From: Monoplex corrugatus
Lineage: Eukaryota > Mollusca > Gastropoda > Littorinimorpha > Ranellidae
NCBI GenBank assembly: GCA_030674185.1
Contig: JAPXFY010000030.1
Span: 47,147,395 to 47,211,394 of the forward strand
Reading direction: 5' to 3'
Length of the DNA stretch: 64,000 nucleotides
The notes beneath the pieces are model-generated. The model made no database searches. It was not told where the DNA came from and was given only the letters and a program-made list of their open reading frames with translations. The translations under genes and the position numbers were made by a program. Every line of letters begins with the position of its first letter. Position 1 is the stretch's first letter. This document shows positions 32,946 to 44,497 of the stretch, piece after piece.

Positions 32946-33500
32946 TATCAAAATCACTTAACGCCAATACAGTCATCACAATTCTCCTGGTCAGATACCA
33001 AAGTTGTTGAAATATATAAATGGAACAATTGTCATCAATTTTCATTTGAACGCAAGCCAACGTTTCACGAGGCAACCTTCTTTAAAGGATTCAGCACACT
33101 ATATTAAGCGTGTATGTTTACTCATTTATTCAGGCAATTATTCTAGTTCACTGAAATGAAACAGGAGATTTTCTTACTTTGGTGAATAGGGACTTACAAC
33201 AGACATGTCAAGAGACTGACAGATTTGAATAGACGAAACCGACAGGCGACATATGTTTTTTCAAAGACTAAGCTATGCTGTGTACGGTGAGTTGTGAGTG
33301 CGTGCAAGTTGTCCACAAAAAGCGTGTTTCAGAACACTGGCTTGCCTGAGATTCGTTTTCCCCAGTTCTTCTTTGGAGTGATCAACTTGCCTAAACCACG
33401 GTATGTAGCAAATCAGTTTCATCAGAGAAATTTGCCTTGGGCAGGAAGATTAGCAGGTGCACACTCAGAAAAGGCGACATCAAGATGATATTTTGTTACA
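32946..33500. other. unassigned sequence
   Basis: No recognised feature. Confidence 0.3.
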
Positions 33501-33505
33501 TATCA

Positions 33506-33722
33506 TCATCATCATGTGCCCTGCTGCATGGCGTTGGCGATCATGGCCCTCCATATGCATCACCCTGTGCGCAACTGTATCTCACCCTCTGTCTTTGGGC
33601 ACTGCAAACGGTCTACAGGTGTTCTCTTTCCCTCCAGCTTTCCTGTTGTGACCAGGCGCTCTAATTCCCCTTTCCTCATAAAATTGCCTATAAAAGTTGC
33701 TTGTCTTTGCCTAATTTCTTTA
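33506..33722 (-). mobile_element. family A LINE, short 3' fragment
   Basis: Begins with ATC triplets and the 'GCATGGCGTTGGCGATCATG' block. It continues through the 'TTGTGACCAGGCGCTC' block and stops near 33722. A tract TCAAGTAGCCTAACAGTGTCATA at its 5' edge (33723-33745) is repeated at 33986-34008. Confidence 0.8.
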
Positions 33723-34008
33723 TCAAGTAGCCTAACAGTGTCATATTCTACAAGGGTATCGTATTGTAAAACTTGTTTTTGTCAAATTGTTGTTTTTATT
33801 GTTTCTGTAAATAACAAAAATGAGGAGGAGTACGAAGATGGTGATGATTCACCAATTATTCGTTGTGATTGTTGTTGACGTTGTTGTTGCTGTGACCTAT
33901 ACCATAAAGACGTTTCACTAGTATGACAAAGAGCTAACTTTTTGGTCACTTTTCCAGGAAGACAGTATGCTCCAAATTCACTTCTTCAAGTAGCCTAACA
34001 GTGTCATA
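33723..34008. repeat. pair of 23-bp direct repeats 263 bp apart
   Basis: The 20-bp core TCAAGTAGCCTAACAGTGTC plus ATA occurs at 33723 and 33986. The segment between may be an insertion with a duplicated target or one unit of a longer repeat. Confidence 0.6.
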
Positions 34009-35140
34009 ACTCTGAAAGGCCTACCCACCTTAATGTAATATAGAATGTAGTCTTACATACTTTGTTGCTTTTCAGTTTCAATGGGTCAAATTTACACGAC
34101 AAAAACATCTTGGGATTGGCAGGCAACACACATGTAAACCACAGAAGAAGAAAAAAGTGCGATGCACTTTTCTCCAATTCTTATGATAGACCCAGATCAC
34201 TCTCTATGAAATATTAAGGCTATCGAGATTTACGTGCACACCAGCCCAGATTATGTCGGTAAAATATACACATGACTGAATTATATTCGTCTACTATTCT
34301 CGCCACAAGTTTCACTCTCTAGTGATATAAGTTCTCTGGCAATGTTTATAAAACCATGAGCTCTACACACGCACACGCAGCCCCCTCCCTCCCATACACA
34401 CACTTTCCTAATCACAAACGAAATTTTCATTTTCATAATAAGCATATGATATACCCACCATCCAGTCCACAACACTTACCCACTTCTCTGAAAACAGAAG
34501 CCTTTCTTTCAAGCTCGAATCACACCATAAATCACAGAACAATGAACGCACATGATTTACATGTATATCAATGTGCGTGAGTTACAATGGTGAACGGATT
34601 GAAGCACATGGTGCTATGGTAAACAGGAGTTACTGAAATGATTTATGCCGTGCTACAGTTAAAGCGAGAGAAGCAACAAGAATATTTTGTTGACTGACAA
34701 ATCGCTTGATTTATTGTCAGGCAGACAGTAACATGATGCTGTGCAGTATGTTCCTTCATATTGATTACAAACACTCTTACAAGTATTCTATGGCGGTCTC
34801 ACACATCGAATACACTTCTGTTCTTTTGATTTTGTTACATTCATGTGTATATCTCTATTCTAATCGTGACGTGTGTGCAGTATTTCATATGTATTTATTT
34901 AATCCTTGTGAGGTGGATTTCTATCCCACTACTTTTGTGTTCTGGTTTTCTAATCCCACTACTGATCAGAATGATTGTCTGTGGTGCGTCTCCTTTAAAA
35001 AATCCGTGGTTTCTTATTTACACAATTTATCATACAACAGTTCCCTTTGTTGAACACACTAACAATCATTATCATACTTTAACAGTTAAGCGACATGCAT
35101 GCTTCACATTATGGTGCAGTACGCTATGCACACGTACACA
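34009..35140. other. unassigned AT-rich sequence
   Basis: Over 1 kb without a recognised gene or repeat. Frames at 34706-35249 are low-complexity and lack domain motifs. Confidence 0.35.
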
Positions 35141-35142
35141 CA

Positions 35143-35145
35143 GCA

Positions 35146-35176
<31 letters not shown>

Positions 35177-35183
35177 GAGAGGG

Positions 35184-35214
<31 letters not shown>

Positions 35215-35215
35215 G
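35143..35215. repeat. (GA)n microsatellite
   Basis: GA run with a few GG interruptions. Confidence 0.95.
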
Positions 35216-35362
35216 GACACATAGGCTAAATTACTTAAATATCACTTAAATTTCCAACAGTTTGCTCTTTTGATTTCTCTTTGCACTCTGTTCTTTCTGT
35301 TAATAAAGTTGTGTCTCACGCAGAAAACAAGCCTTTGAATATAGAAACAATGTGAAGAACGT

Positions 35363-35530
35363 CTCAGAAATCAACAATTATTGTTGTCTTTTCTTGAGTA
35401 TCATCTGTGTAACAGTGTCAGAAATCAATAATCAATGTTTTTTCTTGAGTATCATCTGCATGTATGTAACACCTTGTCTGAAATCAATAATCCTTGTTGT
35501 TTCTTCTTCAGTACATCTCTGCAACAACAT
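35363..35530. repeat. ~57-bp tandem repeat, three copies
   Basis: 'TC(A/T)GAAATCAA(T/C)AAT' starts at 35363, 35418 and 35477, each followed by 'TTTCTTGAGTATCATCTG' or a variant. Confidence 0.7.
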
Positions 35531-35824
35531 TTCAGGAGGCCATAATTATTGATGTATATTCGTGTTTTTAGTTTTGTTTTACAACATGCTTCAGTTTTTC
35601 TTAAAACTTAACGCGTTCTGTTTCATTTACATAAACAAATGAAAATAAGAATTAAACTGTGGAGACGAAATGACAGGTAAGGAAACAGACGTGTGGGCTG
35701 TTGAAATGTGTAATCCTATATGTCAAGGGTGTCATGAATATTTTCTTCACATTTTCTTTCGTAAAAACAGTGTTCATTTGTCTGTGTATGCGTGTGTATG
35801 TGTGTGTTACACCACATTAGTTTC
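35531..35824. other. unassigned sequence
   Basis: No recognised feature. Confidence 0.3.
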
Positions 35825-35945
35825 ACAGAACACTAGGGAGAGTGGACAGCATGAGGAACTCGAAGAAGAAGACCCTACAGACAGGTGTTTTGGACCTACA
35901 TTCATTACACTATAAGGGGGCCAGGCTGCAATGCCTTCTTCTAGA
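35825..35945 (-). repeat. SINE-like body fragment (diverged)
   Basis: Contains 'CTAGGGAGAG', 'ACAGGTGTTTTGGACC' and 'TCATTACACTATAAGGGGGC', matching the body of the SINE-like module at 13250-13340 with about a quarter of bases changed. The tRNA-like head is absent. Confidence 0.6.
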
Positions 35946-37300
35946 TCGACTGACACAAACACATACCTGTACAAGCATGCACAGATACAAACGTACACCT
36001 AAATATTGTAAAGTGACTTTTTGTATTAAACAAAGCTGTGATTTCTACCACATTGCAGCATTAACAGTTATCAGCCTGTCTGCAGTTAGGTGGAAACAGC
36101 TGGTCTTCTTTCTCTTTAATTATGTCAGGGAAGAAACAATGGCATTATGATGTGACCATAAACATTGATTATCATTACATAGCTTTGTGTTTATCATCTT
36201 TGCTTTTATGACATAATTTGTTTGAATTTAGTCATCTTTCTCATATATCATTTACACTTAACATTGCCAATTTTAAGAAAAAGAAATCATGTCCATGGCC
36301 ACAAACTGAGAATAAAATAGGTTGCATTTTACTTCTGCTGCATAACGTCATTTCTGTATAATGTATTGTGCACAAGTCAAATCTGCCAGGAAAATGCTTT
36401 CGTATAAAAGGAGCAAAGCAAAATTACAGCAGCACAGCACTTGTATCACCAGAAATCTGTGTCTTCTTCAGACTGCATAAGTGCTTCAATGATTGCTACA
36501 GTGATACCACAGACTGGTTTGGCCATATAGGTTTGCTTAAACAAATGTATGAGGACGCTTTATATGACTTGTTTACAGAAACGTTAAAAATGTTAATAGC
36601 AAATGACGCACCATGAAAGATCTCAATATGCCACTGAACAGAACTGGTTTCCTATTCAGTATGATTATAATGGCGGAATAACGCATTGTTTGTATGGCTT
36701 TGACAGTTTAAAATTGCTGTCCTGTAAAAGTTGTAATTTTCATGAGAATGTATTTAGGTAGGCACCCCTTGATGTTCCATCTGCCGTGCATGTAAAATAT
36801 GCGGTCATGATTTCTTGTACAATCTCTACAGATCCCAGCCTCCAAAGAAGCATCACAAGTCTGTAGTTCCAGAAGCATCTCCAAACACAACTGACCACAA
36901 CCACAGCACACAATCACCACTACATCTCTGTCCCTCTCAAACTTGCCTGACTGTGCTTTATAGTCTCTTGCTTTCCATTCTTCACCAATCCACCACTTAA
37001 AATTCCACCACCACTAACCAATTCCTTAACACACACTCTACATTCTGTCTTTAATGCACATCCCTCATCACCACTCTCTCATCCTCTCCACCTCTCTTTT
37101 TTCACTCTTCTGTTCTCCGTCATTCTCCTCCCCTTCTCCATCATTCCCCCCTCTATGTTTCCAAATTCTCAGGAAAAGCCCCAAACCTTGCTGGTCCATG
37201 CCACAGGAGAGGCTGTTCCTCTCCCAACGTCTCTTTCTGAAGGCGACCAATAGTCTGATGACTCTAGACTTGTGAATGTAGGTAGGATTTAAGGTCCTTA
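35946..37300. other. unassigned sequence; C/T-rich from 36880
   Basis: No gene was recognised in 1.35 kb. The 36368-36616 frame has no domain motif. The segment 36880-37200 is pyrimidine-rich and low in complexity. Confidence 0.35.
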
Positions 37301-37837
37301 TGATTCATCATCAACCTCAAGTTCCTTGCCACGTGGCTTTGGCGATCATGGTCTTCCATCTGTTTCTATCCTTTGTTGTTGCAAGCACATCTTCCACCCT
37401 CTCCATCCTCAGCCACTCTGCAAGTCCGTCCAATATTTTCTCCCTGGGTCTACCTGGTGTTCTCTTTCCCTCCAGCTTTCCTATTGTTACCAGGTGATCC
37501 AATTCCCCTTTCCTCATGAAATGGCCGATAAAAGTTGCCTGTCTTTTCCTAATCCAAAACAAGTGCCCTCATTCAAGCAAACAGGAACCAGAAAAACACG
37601 AAAGAATACGAACGCGTATTTAATACAAGACAAGACAGGCGCAAATTTTCGGCCAACTGGCCTTTGTCAAGCGTAAGATTACAAACAAACAAACACCAGC
37701 TACAAAAAATTTTTTTTTTGAGAAAAAGACTGAAACTTCCCTGCTGCTGTGTCCAATGTAAGAAAAAAAATTGTAACTGGTGTTTGTTTGTTTGTAATCT
37801 TACACTTGACAAAGGCCAGTTGGCTGAAAATGTGCTG

Positions 37838-38108
37838 GTAGAAAGAAACTCTAGGGAGAGCTAGACAACAGAAGGTCTTCAGAGAAGTAACCCCCTTTAG
37901 ACAAGTGTTTCGGCCCTGAATTCCTTACACTCTCGGGGGGCCGGGCCACATCCAGGTCATGACTCCTGGATGCCCTTCTGCTGTTGTCTATTTTTTTTTT
38001 TTTTTTTTTCCCCACGCCGGGGATCGAACCTGGGCGATTCTGCGCTTCAGAACTGCGGTACGCGGTTTTACCAATGTGCTAACGGGGCACACATCATCTG
38101 TAGGGAAT
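37838..38108 (-). repeat. tRNA-derived SINE-like module, copy 2
   Basis: Nearly identical to 13236-13503. The tRNA-like head is at 38088-38012, followed by an A-tract of about 19 and the same body. Confidence 0.75.
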
Positions 38109-38572
38109 TTAATCCTTATGAAGTTCACTTTTTTCGTTCCTCCTTGCCCAGATCCAGCTTGAGCTCCTTTCTGCTGCCTCTGCCATCGCTTTAAGGGCTC
38201 TAGTCCTCTTCTTCCCAGAAATGGCGAGTTGTTTCATGAGATCATAAGCGGAGGTGCCCACAAACCCTCTTGCCCCGACCTCTATGGCGAAGATTTTGAC
38301 CCGCAGACCTGCTTTCTTCAGGGTGCTGGCAAGACCGGCGTATTTTTCGGTCTTGTAGATATGTGCTTCTTCCATTCTGCTTTCGTATGGCACAGTGAGT
38401 TCTATCAGAATCACTTGTTTCGAGGAGTCAGAATGGAGAGCGATGTCTGGTCTCATGCCTGTCTTGCTGATGACATCTGGGTAATTTCTCCACTCTGGGA
38501 GGTCTGCTGTACACTCCCAGTCGACTGCTCCATCCAGAAGACCCTTTGGCAATGTGCTGGTTGTCATAGCAC
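38109..38572 (-). mobile_element. R2-like LINE C-terminal fragment, copy 2
   Basis: The 152-residue frame at 38109-38567 is almost identical to the C-terminal half of the frame at 13504-14292 (restriction-like nuclease core RPD...IELTVP, ending 'WARRNEKSELHKD'). It is cut at 38572, where the 801-bp unit repeats. Confidence 0.8.
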
Positions 38573-38637
38573 TGTAACTGGTGTTTGTTTGTTTGTAATC
38601 TTACACTTGACAAAGGCCAGTTGGCTGAAAATGTGCT

Positions 38638-38856
38638 GGTAGAAAGAAACTCTAGGGAGAGCTAGACAACAGAAGGTCTTCAGAGAAGTAACCCCCTTTA
38701 GACAAGTGTTTCGGCCCTGAATTCCTTACACTCTCGGGGGGCCGGGCCACATCCAGGTCATGACTCCTGGATGCCCTTCTGCTGTTGTCTATTTTTTTTT
38801 TTTTTTTTTTCCCACGCCGGGGATCGAACCTGGGCGATTCTGCGCTTCAGAACTGC
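38638..38856 (-). repeat. tRNA-derived SINE-like module, copy 3, head truncated
   Basis: Body and A-tract as in copy 2. The tRNA-like head is cut after about 45 bp at 38856, where the inverted outer arm begins. Confidence 0.75.
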
Positions 38857-39764
38857 TGTCTTGTCTTGTTGTATTAACTACGCGTTCGTATTCTTCTTTC
38901 ATGTTTTTTCAGGTTCTTGTCTTTTCCTAATTTTCCTTATGAATGATCTTCTTGTGGCTGCCTCCATCAAGACTGTCTCGTTCGTTTTCTTTGCTGTCCA
39001 TGGAACTAGCGACGTTCTACTCAGAAACCACATCTCAGTTGCCTCAATCTTGTTCTGGCTTTGCTTGTTCACTGTCCACGCCACACAACCGTAAAACATT
39101 ATCGGTTCTATATAATATTCAAGAACTTTCTTCCTGATGTTAATTGATAGGCATTTGTTGGTAGAATGCCTTTCATCTTCTTGAATGCTGTTTTGGCTTG
39201 GCCAGTTCTGCTGGCTATTTCTGATGTGCATCTGCCGTCTGGTGAAATGATCGTTCCCAGATATTTAAACTTATCAACTTGTCTCAAAGTTGTACCGTTT
39301 ATTGTTATTTTGCATGAGGGGATTTCATGTTTTTTACTGATCACCATGACTTCAGTCTTCTTGTTGTTTAGTTCCAACCCCTTACCTTTGCTTTCTATTT
39401 CTAGTATATTCACAAGGTTTTGTAGGTCCTTTTTATTTTCAGCAATTAGCATGAGTATCGCATGTTGTTTATCATTTTTCCTCCAACCTTTAATCCAAGG
39501 TTTTTTTCTAGGTTTCTCATGATATTTTCGCTGTGGTAATGTTGTCTGGTCCTGGGGCCTTTCCTGTTTTCATATTTTCAGTGCTGCTCTAACTTCATCT
39601 TTCATTATGGGTGGTCCTTCAACGTTCTTTCTTATAATGTGTTCTCCGTTTCTGCCATCTTCAAAAAGGTCTTAATGTACTCTCCCCATCTATCTAATAT
39701 TTTGTCTTTCCTGATGATTGGAACCTGTTCTAGCATAAGGCCAGGATTATAGTGGATTATGCTG

Positions 39765-40077
39765 TGCAAAGAAAACGAACGAGACAATCTTGATGAAGGC
39801 AGACACAAGTAGATCACTCATAAGGAAGATTAGGAAAAGACAGGCAACATTTATAGGCCATTTTATGAGGAAGGGGGATTTGGAGCACCTGGTCACAACG
39901 GGAAAGCTGGAGGAAAAGAGAGCACCGGCTAGACCCAGGGAGAAAATGCTGGACGGACTTGCAGAGTGGCTGGGGACGAGGGTGTGGGAGAGATGCTAGG
40001 GGCAACGAGAGATAGAGACAGATGGAAGTCCATGATCGCCAACGCCATGCGGCAGGGCACCTGATGATGATGATGAT
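39765..40077 (+). mobile_element. family A LINE, short 3' fragment
   Basis: The plus frame at 39790-39999 reads 'SLIRKIRKRQATFIGHFMRK', 'HLVTTGKLEEKRAPARP' and 'MLDGLAEWLGT'. It ends with 'CATGCGGCAGGGCACC' and TGATGATGATGATG at 40063-40077. Confidence 0.85.
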
Positions 40078-40079
40078 GC

Positions 40080-40766
40080 CGTGTTATCTGCGACTACAGA
40101 ATATACTGGGTTATCTGTTGGTACAGTTCAAAGTGGATTATCTACTAGTACAGTTTACAGAGTATTATGTACTAGCACACACTAGTGGCCTATGTACTAG
40201 TGCAGCTTATAGTAGTTTGTACACTAATATAGGTTATAGTGGATCATGTACTGGTACAGAACATACTGGCTTATCTGTTAGTGCAGATTATACTGACTGA
40301 TCTGTTTGTACAGATTATACTGGTTTATCTGTTAGTACAGATTATAACGCAGCCCCCGATTATCTGTCAAGCCTACTTGAGATCTATCTTCCCTCACGTA
40401 CCCTCCGCTCTGCCTCCGATTCTCTGAATTTTCGCTTTCCACGCACTAAGCTCAATGCCTATGGTCCACGAGCCTTCTCTGTTTCTGGTCCACTCTCCTG
40501 GAACAAACTTCCTCTCTCAGTCCGTCAGCAACCTACTTTTGTCTCCTTCAAGTCCGCTCTCAAAACTCACCTTTTCTCCTCCGCATAAAATCCTAACCTC
40601 ACTCAACCCCCCCTCCCCCCCCCCCTCTGCAGCCTGTCTCCGCTCGGAGGGGAATCACATGGTTATAATATATAATTGTATATGCTATGCTCTCTATAAT
40701 TTTCCATTGCTTTTATTCTTGCTTTTATTGCTTTTATTCTTTCTCCCCATTTATAGCCATGCGTGT

Positions 40767-40805
<39 letters not shown>

Positions 40806-42245
40806 TGTGTGCGTGCGTGTGTGTGCGTGCGTGCGTGCATTCGTGCGTGCGTGCGTGTGTGTCTGCTTCAGCGCTTAGATTTGATTTTATCAAGATTTTG
40901 CGCTATATAAAATATTGTAATTATTATTATTATTATTATTATACTGGTTTATCTGTTAGTACAGATTATACTGGTTTATCTGTTAGTACAGATTATACTG
41001 GTTTATCTGTTAGTACAGATTATACTGGTTTATCTGTTAGTATAGATTATACTGGTTTATCTGTTAGTACAGATTATACTGGTTTATCTGTTAGTACAGA
41101 TTATACTGGTTTATCTGTTAGTACAGATTATACTGGTTTATCTGTTAGTACAGATTATACTGGTTTATCTGTTAGTACAGATTATACTGGTTTATCTGTT
41201 AGTACATATGATACTGGTTTATCTGTTAGTACAGATATACTGGTTTATCTGCCAGTACATTATACTGGTTTATCTGTTAGTACAGATTATACTGGTTTAT
41301 CTGTTAGTACAGATTATACTGGTTTATCTATTAGTACAGTATTATGCTGGTTTATCTGTTAGTACAGTATATACTGGTTTATCTGTTAGTACATATGATA
41401 CTGGTTATCTGTTAGTACAGATTATACTGGTTTATCTGTTAGTACAGATTATACTGGTTTATCTGTTAGTACATATTATACTGGTTTATCTGTTAGTACA
41501 GATTATACTGGTTTATCTGTTAGTACAGATTATACTGGTTTATCTGCCAGTACAGATTATACTGGTTTATCTATTAGTACAGATTATACTGGTTTATCTG
41601 CTAGTACAGATTATACTGGTTTATCTATTAGTACAGATTATGCTGGTTTATCTGTTAGTACAGATTATACTGGTTTATCTACTAGTACAGATTATACTGG
41701 ATTATCTGCCAGTACAGATTATACTGGATTATCTGCCAGTACAGATTATACTGGTTTATCTATTAGTACAGATTATACTGGTTTATCTGCCAGTACAGAT
41801 TATGCTGGTTTATCTATTAGTACAGATTATACTGGTTTATCTATTAGTACAGATTATACTGGTTTATCTGCCAGTACAGATTATGGGGTTTATCTGCCAG
41901 TACAGATTATACTGGTTTATCTGCCAGTACAGATTATGCTGGTTTATCTGCCAGTACAGATTATACTGGTTTATCTGCCAGTACAGATTTATGTGGTTTA
42001 TCTGCCAGTACAGATTATACTGGTTTATCTGCCAGTGCAGATTATACTGGTTTATCTGCCAGTACAGATTATACTGGTTTATCTGCCAGTACAGATTATA
42101 CTGGTTTATCTGCCAGTACAGATTATACTGGTTTATCTGCCAGTACAGATTATGCTGGTTTATCTACTACTACAGATTACATGTATACTGGTTTATCTGT
42201 TAGTACAAATGATACTGGATTAGCTGCTAGTACAGATTATATTGA
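40080..42245. repeat. 27-bp satellite, about 55-60 copies, split by an L2-like insertion
   Basis: The unit is TTATACTGGTTTATCTGTTA plus GTACAGA. The 40080-40345 block is degenerate, the 40940-41400 block is very uniform (GTTAGTACAG), and 41500-42160 is enriched in CCAGTACAG variants. Because 27 is a multiple of three, a nonapeptide frame (DYTGLSVST-like) stays open for hundreds of codons. Not called as a gene: frames shift at unit indels and there is no initiation context. Confidence 0.93.
40346..40940 (+). mobile_element. L2-like LINE 3' end inserted in the 27-bp satellite
   Basis: The plus strand reads 'NAAPDYLSSLLEIYLPSRTL' (with a short break), 'FRFPRTKLNAYGPRAFSVSG', 'LSWNKLPLSVRQQPTF' and 'FKSALKTHLFSSA', then a stop. 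A C-rich stretch, a GT microsatellite (40763-40862) and the terminus 'GCGCTATATAAAATATTG' with (ATT)n complete it. The same 3' end is at 54573-55170. Confidence 0.85.
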
Positions 42246-42359
42246 ATCATATACTATTTTTCCAGCATAATCACTTTCCTGTATGTACTGTATGTACACA
42301 AGTATGGTTAGGTCAGTAAATTTACATCAACATCTATAGGTAAACAATATACATTGTGT
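42246..42359. other. unassigned spacer
   Basis: No recognised feature. Confidence 0.3.
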
Positions 42360-42810
42360 CATTCTAATCTTGAGTTTCCATTCTGTTGTCCACTGTCTGG
42401 AGTAGCTTTATGGAGTCAGTCAGGATAGTGACATGATGCTTCCTTTGTCTGGCTTCTTGAAGCTACCCACTGGGAAGCCTCCAGTACAGCTTAAACTTCT
42501 GTTCCTAAAAGTTAAGGTCTGATGTGCAGAGTTGTCTTCTTGTATGCTGGTTCCGTTTTGTTTCACATAGAAATCTTATCCAGACATCCCAGGTCTGGGC
42601 CATCTGTACGTAAGTGGATGTCATACTAATTGTTTTTGTATTTCTTCAATGGTCTCTCGACTTGATGAGGGTGTTGATGAAGAAACCACCTCAGGATTTC
42701 CAAAGTGTTCAGCTGACTTATCAACAGTTCTCTGATCCCGATAATATCTCCTACATCACTGTGTCTTGCTTCTGCTGACAGCCTTCAGTGCCTCAAGCTG
42801 TCCATCTGTT
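42360..42810 (-). mobile_element. family C LINE fragment with RNase H remnants
   Basis: On the minus strand 'HVTILTDSIKLLQTVDNRM' (about 42440-42385) is an RNase H core with the LTDS motif. It is preceded by 'CVKQNG'-like and 'IQEDNSAHQTLTF'-like stretches. Frames are broken. Confidence 0.55.
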
Positions 42811-43199
42811 TTGGTTTATGATCGAATAAAAACACGAAAACACCATTTGTTTAGCTTTCGTAGCTTTTAGAGCTCTGATGCTCCTTCTTCAGCAGGCATG
42901 TTTATTTGCTACATATGTCAATAGCTGGGGTCACGGCATTCGTACACTCTAGAAACAGTACGCACAAAAAGTAACAGGATTTCCTAATGGTCACGACACA
43001 TTGTGTTAAAGTTTCAGTTTTTTTCCCAGAGTAATCAGTCCACACCGTACTGCTGTTCTCTACCAAGAACTATAACAGTTCAGACTCAAAGCTGACTACG
43101 TACTCAAAGGTCGAGAAGCACCTTTGTGAACAGATTTCAGAGTCAGCTGCCTACTTAAATAGTGGAGACACTCCTGGTGCCTGGTATTCATGGCACACG

Positions 43200-43415
43200 A
43201 GAGAGAGATAGGGAGGGAGAGAGGGAGGGAGGAAGGGAGAGAGGTTAGTGCTGGGTTGAAGAGAGGGGGAGAGGGAGAGAGGCTGAGAAGGAGAGAGGGA
43301 TGGAGAGAGGGAGGGAGGAAGGAGGGATAGTAGGAAAGAGGGAGAGAGGTAGGATGAGAGAGAGAGAGGGAGAGGGAGAGAGGGAGAGAGGGAGGGGGAG
43401 GGAGGCAGTTGAGAT
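43200..43415. repeat. purine-rich (GAGAGG)n tract
   Basis: About 215 bp of GAGAG/GGGAG within the 3' part of the Penelope-like element. Confidence 0.9.
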
Positions 43416-44497
43416 ATTCAGAACAAGTGTGTGTTTTTGACAAGAATTGCCGTCTTTCCTCCAAGTCCTCCAGGTATGCAGCAGGACCACTACAGGTATA
43501 GGAAGACGAGAGACATACTCCAGAAGAGGCAACCATCACCAACCGTCCCAAAGGGAGTAGTCAAACGTTGAGACCACTAGGGTAGTTGGTGCGCAGCTTC
43601 AACCTCCAGAATCTCTCCCTCCCCCTCCTGATGTCTGGATTTTCTGAGTGCACTTCATGTCTTCCACACTGTGATCTGACTGTCGGAAGTGTCGTGCAAC
43701 CAGGGGAAGTTTGTTCTTGTTTTCAGTAGTACACCGAATGTTGTATCTGTGGTTGTAGAACCTCTTCCGAACAGACATTGCTGATCTCCCCTACATACTG
43801 TTGCGCTCTGCATTTTTCACAGTCTATCAGGTATATAATATTGGATGACCTGCAGGTGACGCTGTCTCTGATCCGGAATGTTTCCACAGTCACAATGCTC
43901 TAAAAAATTGTGGTTTCTTTGAGGTGACTGTTGCATAGGACACAACCCCCACACTTATACCAGCCTTTGTTCTCCCCCACAGTCACAGTAGTCTGGGCAG
44001 CTTTGATGGCATCAGCATGTCCCTGATGTTCTTACAGTTCCTTTCCCCAATAATAGGAGTTTCTGGAACAGCATTTTTCATCCTGTTGCTGGTTTGAAGA
44101 ACTGGCATGTATGTCTTCAGCCAGTGTGACAAAGGTGGATTCCTGGGATTGTGTCTGATCACAAACGACACTCTGGTCATACTGGTTTTGTCCTTGTGGT
44201 GTTCCAAAGTGGTGATACGTTGTTTTGAGGACACTGCACTGATAGCGTCATCTATCAGTTTGGCTGGATATCCCCTTTTCCTCAATTTGCATTTGAGATC
44301 CTGACATCTTCGTTTGAAATCTTTTTCTTCCGAACAGATTCGTCGATAACGAAGACACTGGCTGTACGGTATGCTCCGAACACAGTGGCGTGGGTGACAT
44401 GAGCTGAAGGGTAGGATCATGGATGCGTCTGTGTCTTTGATGTGCAGATCCGTCGTCAATGTACCATCTTCTGTTATGCTCATGCTCACGTCAAGGA

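Larger units (their letters stand above)
37554..38918. mobile_element. composite insertion with inverted arms (Penelope-end-like) carrying R2-like and SINE sequence
   Basis: Bounded by 14-bp target duplications. The outer sequence at 37587-37642 (GAACCAGAAAAACACGAAAG then AATACGAACGCG) recurs inverted at about 38860-38915. A second inverted pair of about 52 bp lies at 37652-37707 and 37770-37825, around a 60-bp spacer. The interior is an 801-bp unit (37772-38572) with SINE plus R2-like DNA, followed by a partial second unit (38573-38856). The text 'GACAAAGGCCAGTTGGC' near a TTTTTCTGGTTC end resembles Penelope-like element termini; that link is inference. Confidence 0.65.
37303..39715 (-). mobile_element. 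family A LINE interrupted by a 1,365-bp insertion
   Basis: The LINE occupies 37303-37553 (tail and 'KIRKRQATFIGHFMRKGEL') and resumes at 38919-39715 ('KRQ', 'AATEMWFLSRTSLVPW', RT palm 'ENKKDLQNLVNILEIESKG'). TGTCTTTTCCTAAT is present on both sides of the insertion (37540-37553 and 38919-38932), so the inserted DNA arrived after the LINE. The LINE also has an internal deletion near 39533, where the RT palm is joined directly to the endonuclease-RT linker. Confidence 0.85.

Noticed and set aside
41208..42223. 331-codon frame of repeated YWFICQYRL/ILVYLLVQ
   Set aside because: Product of the 27-bp satellite; composition and periodicity follow the DNA repeat.
43096..43551. 151-residue minus-strand frame rich in Ser/Leu/Pro
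   Set aside because: Largely translation of a GA-rich tract within the 3' part of a Penelope-like element.
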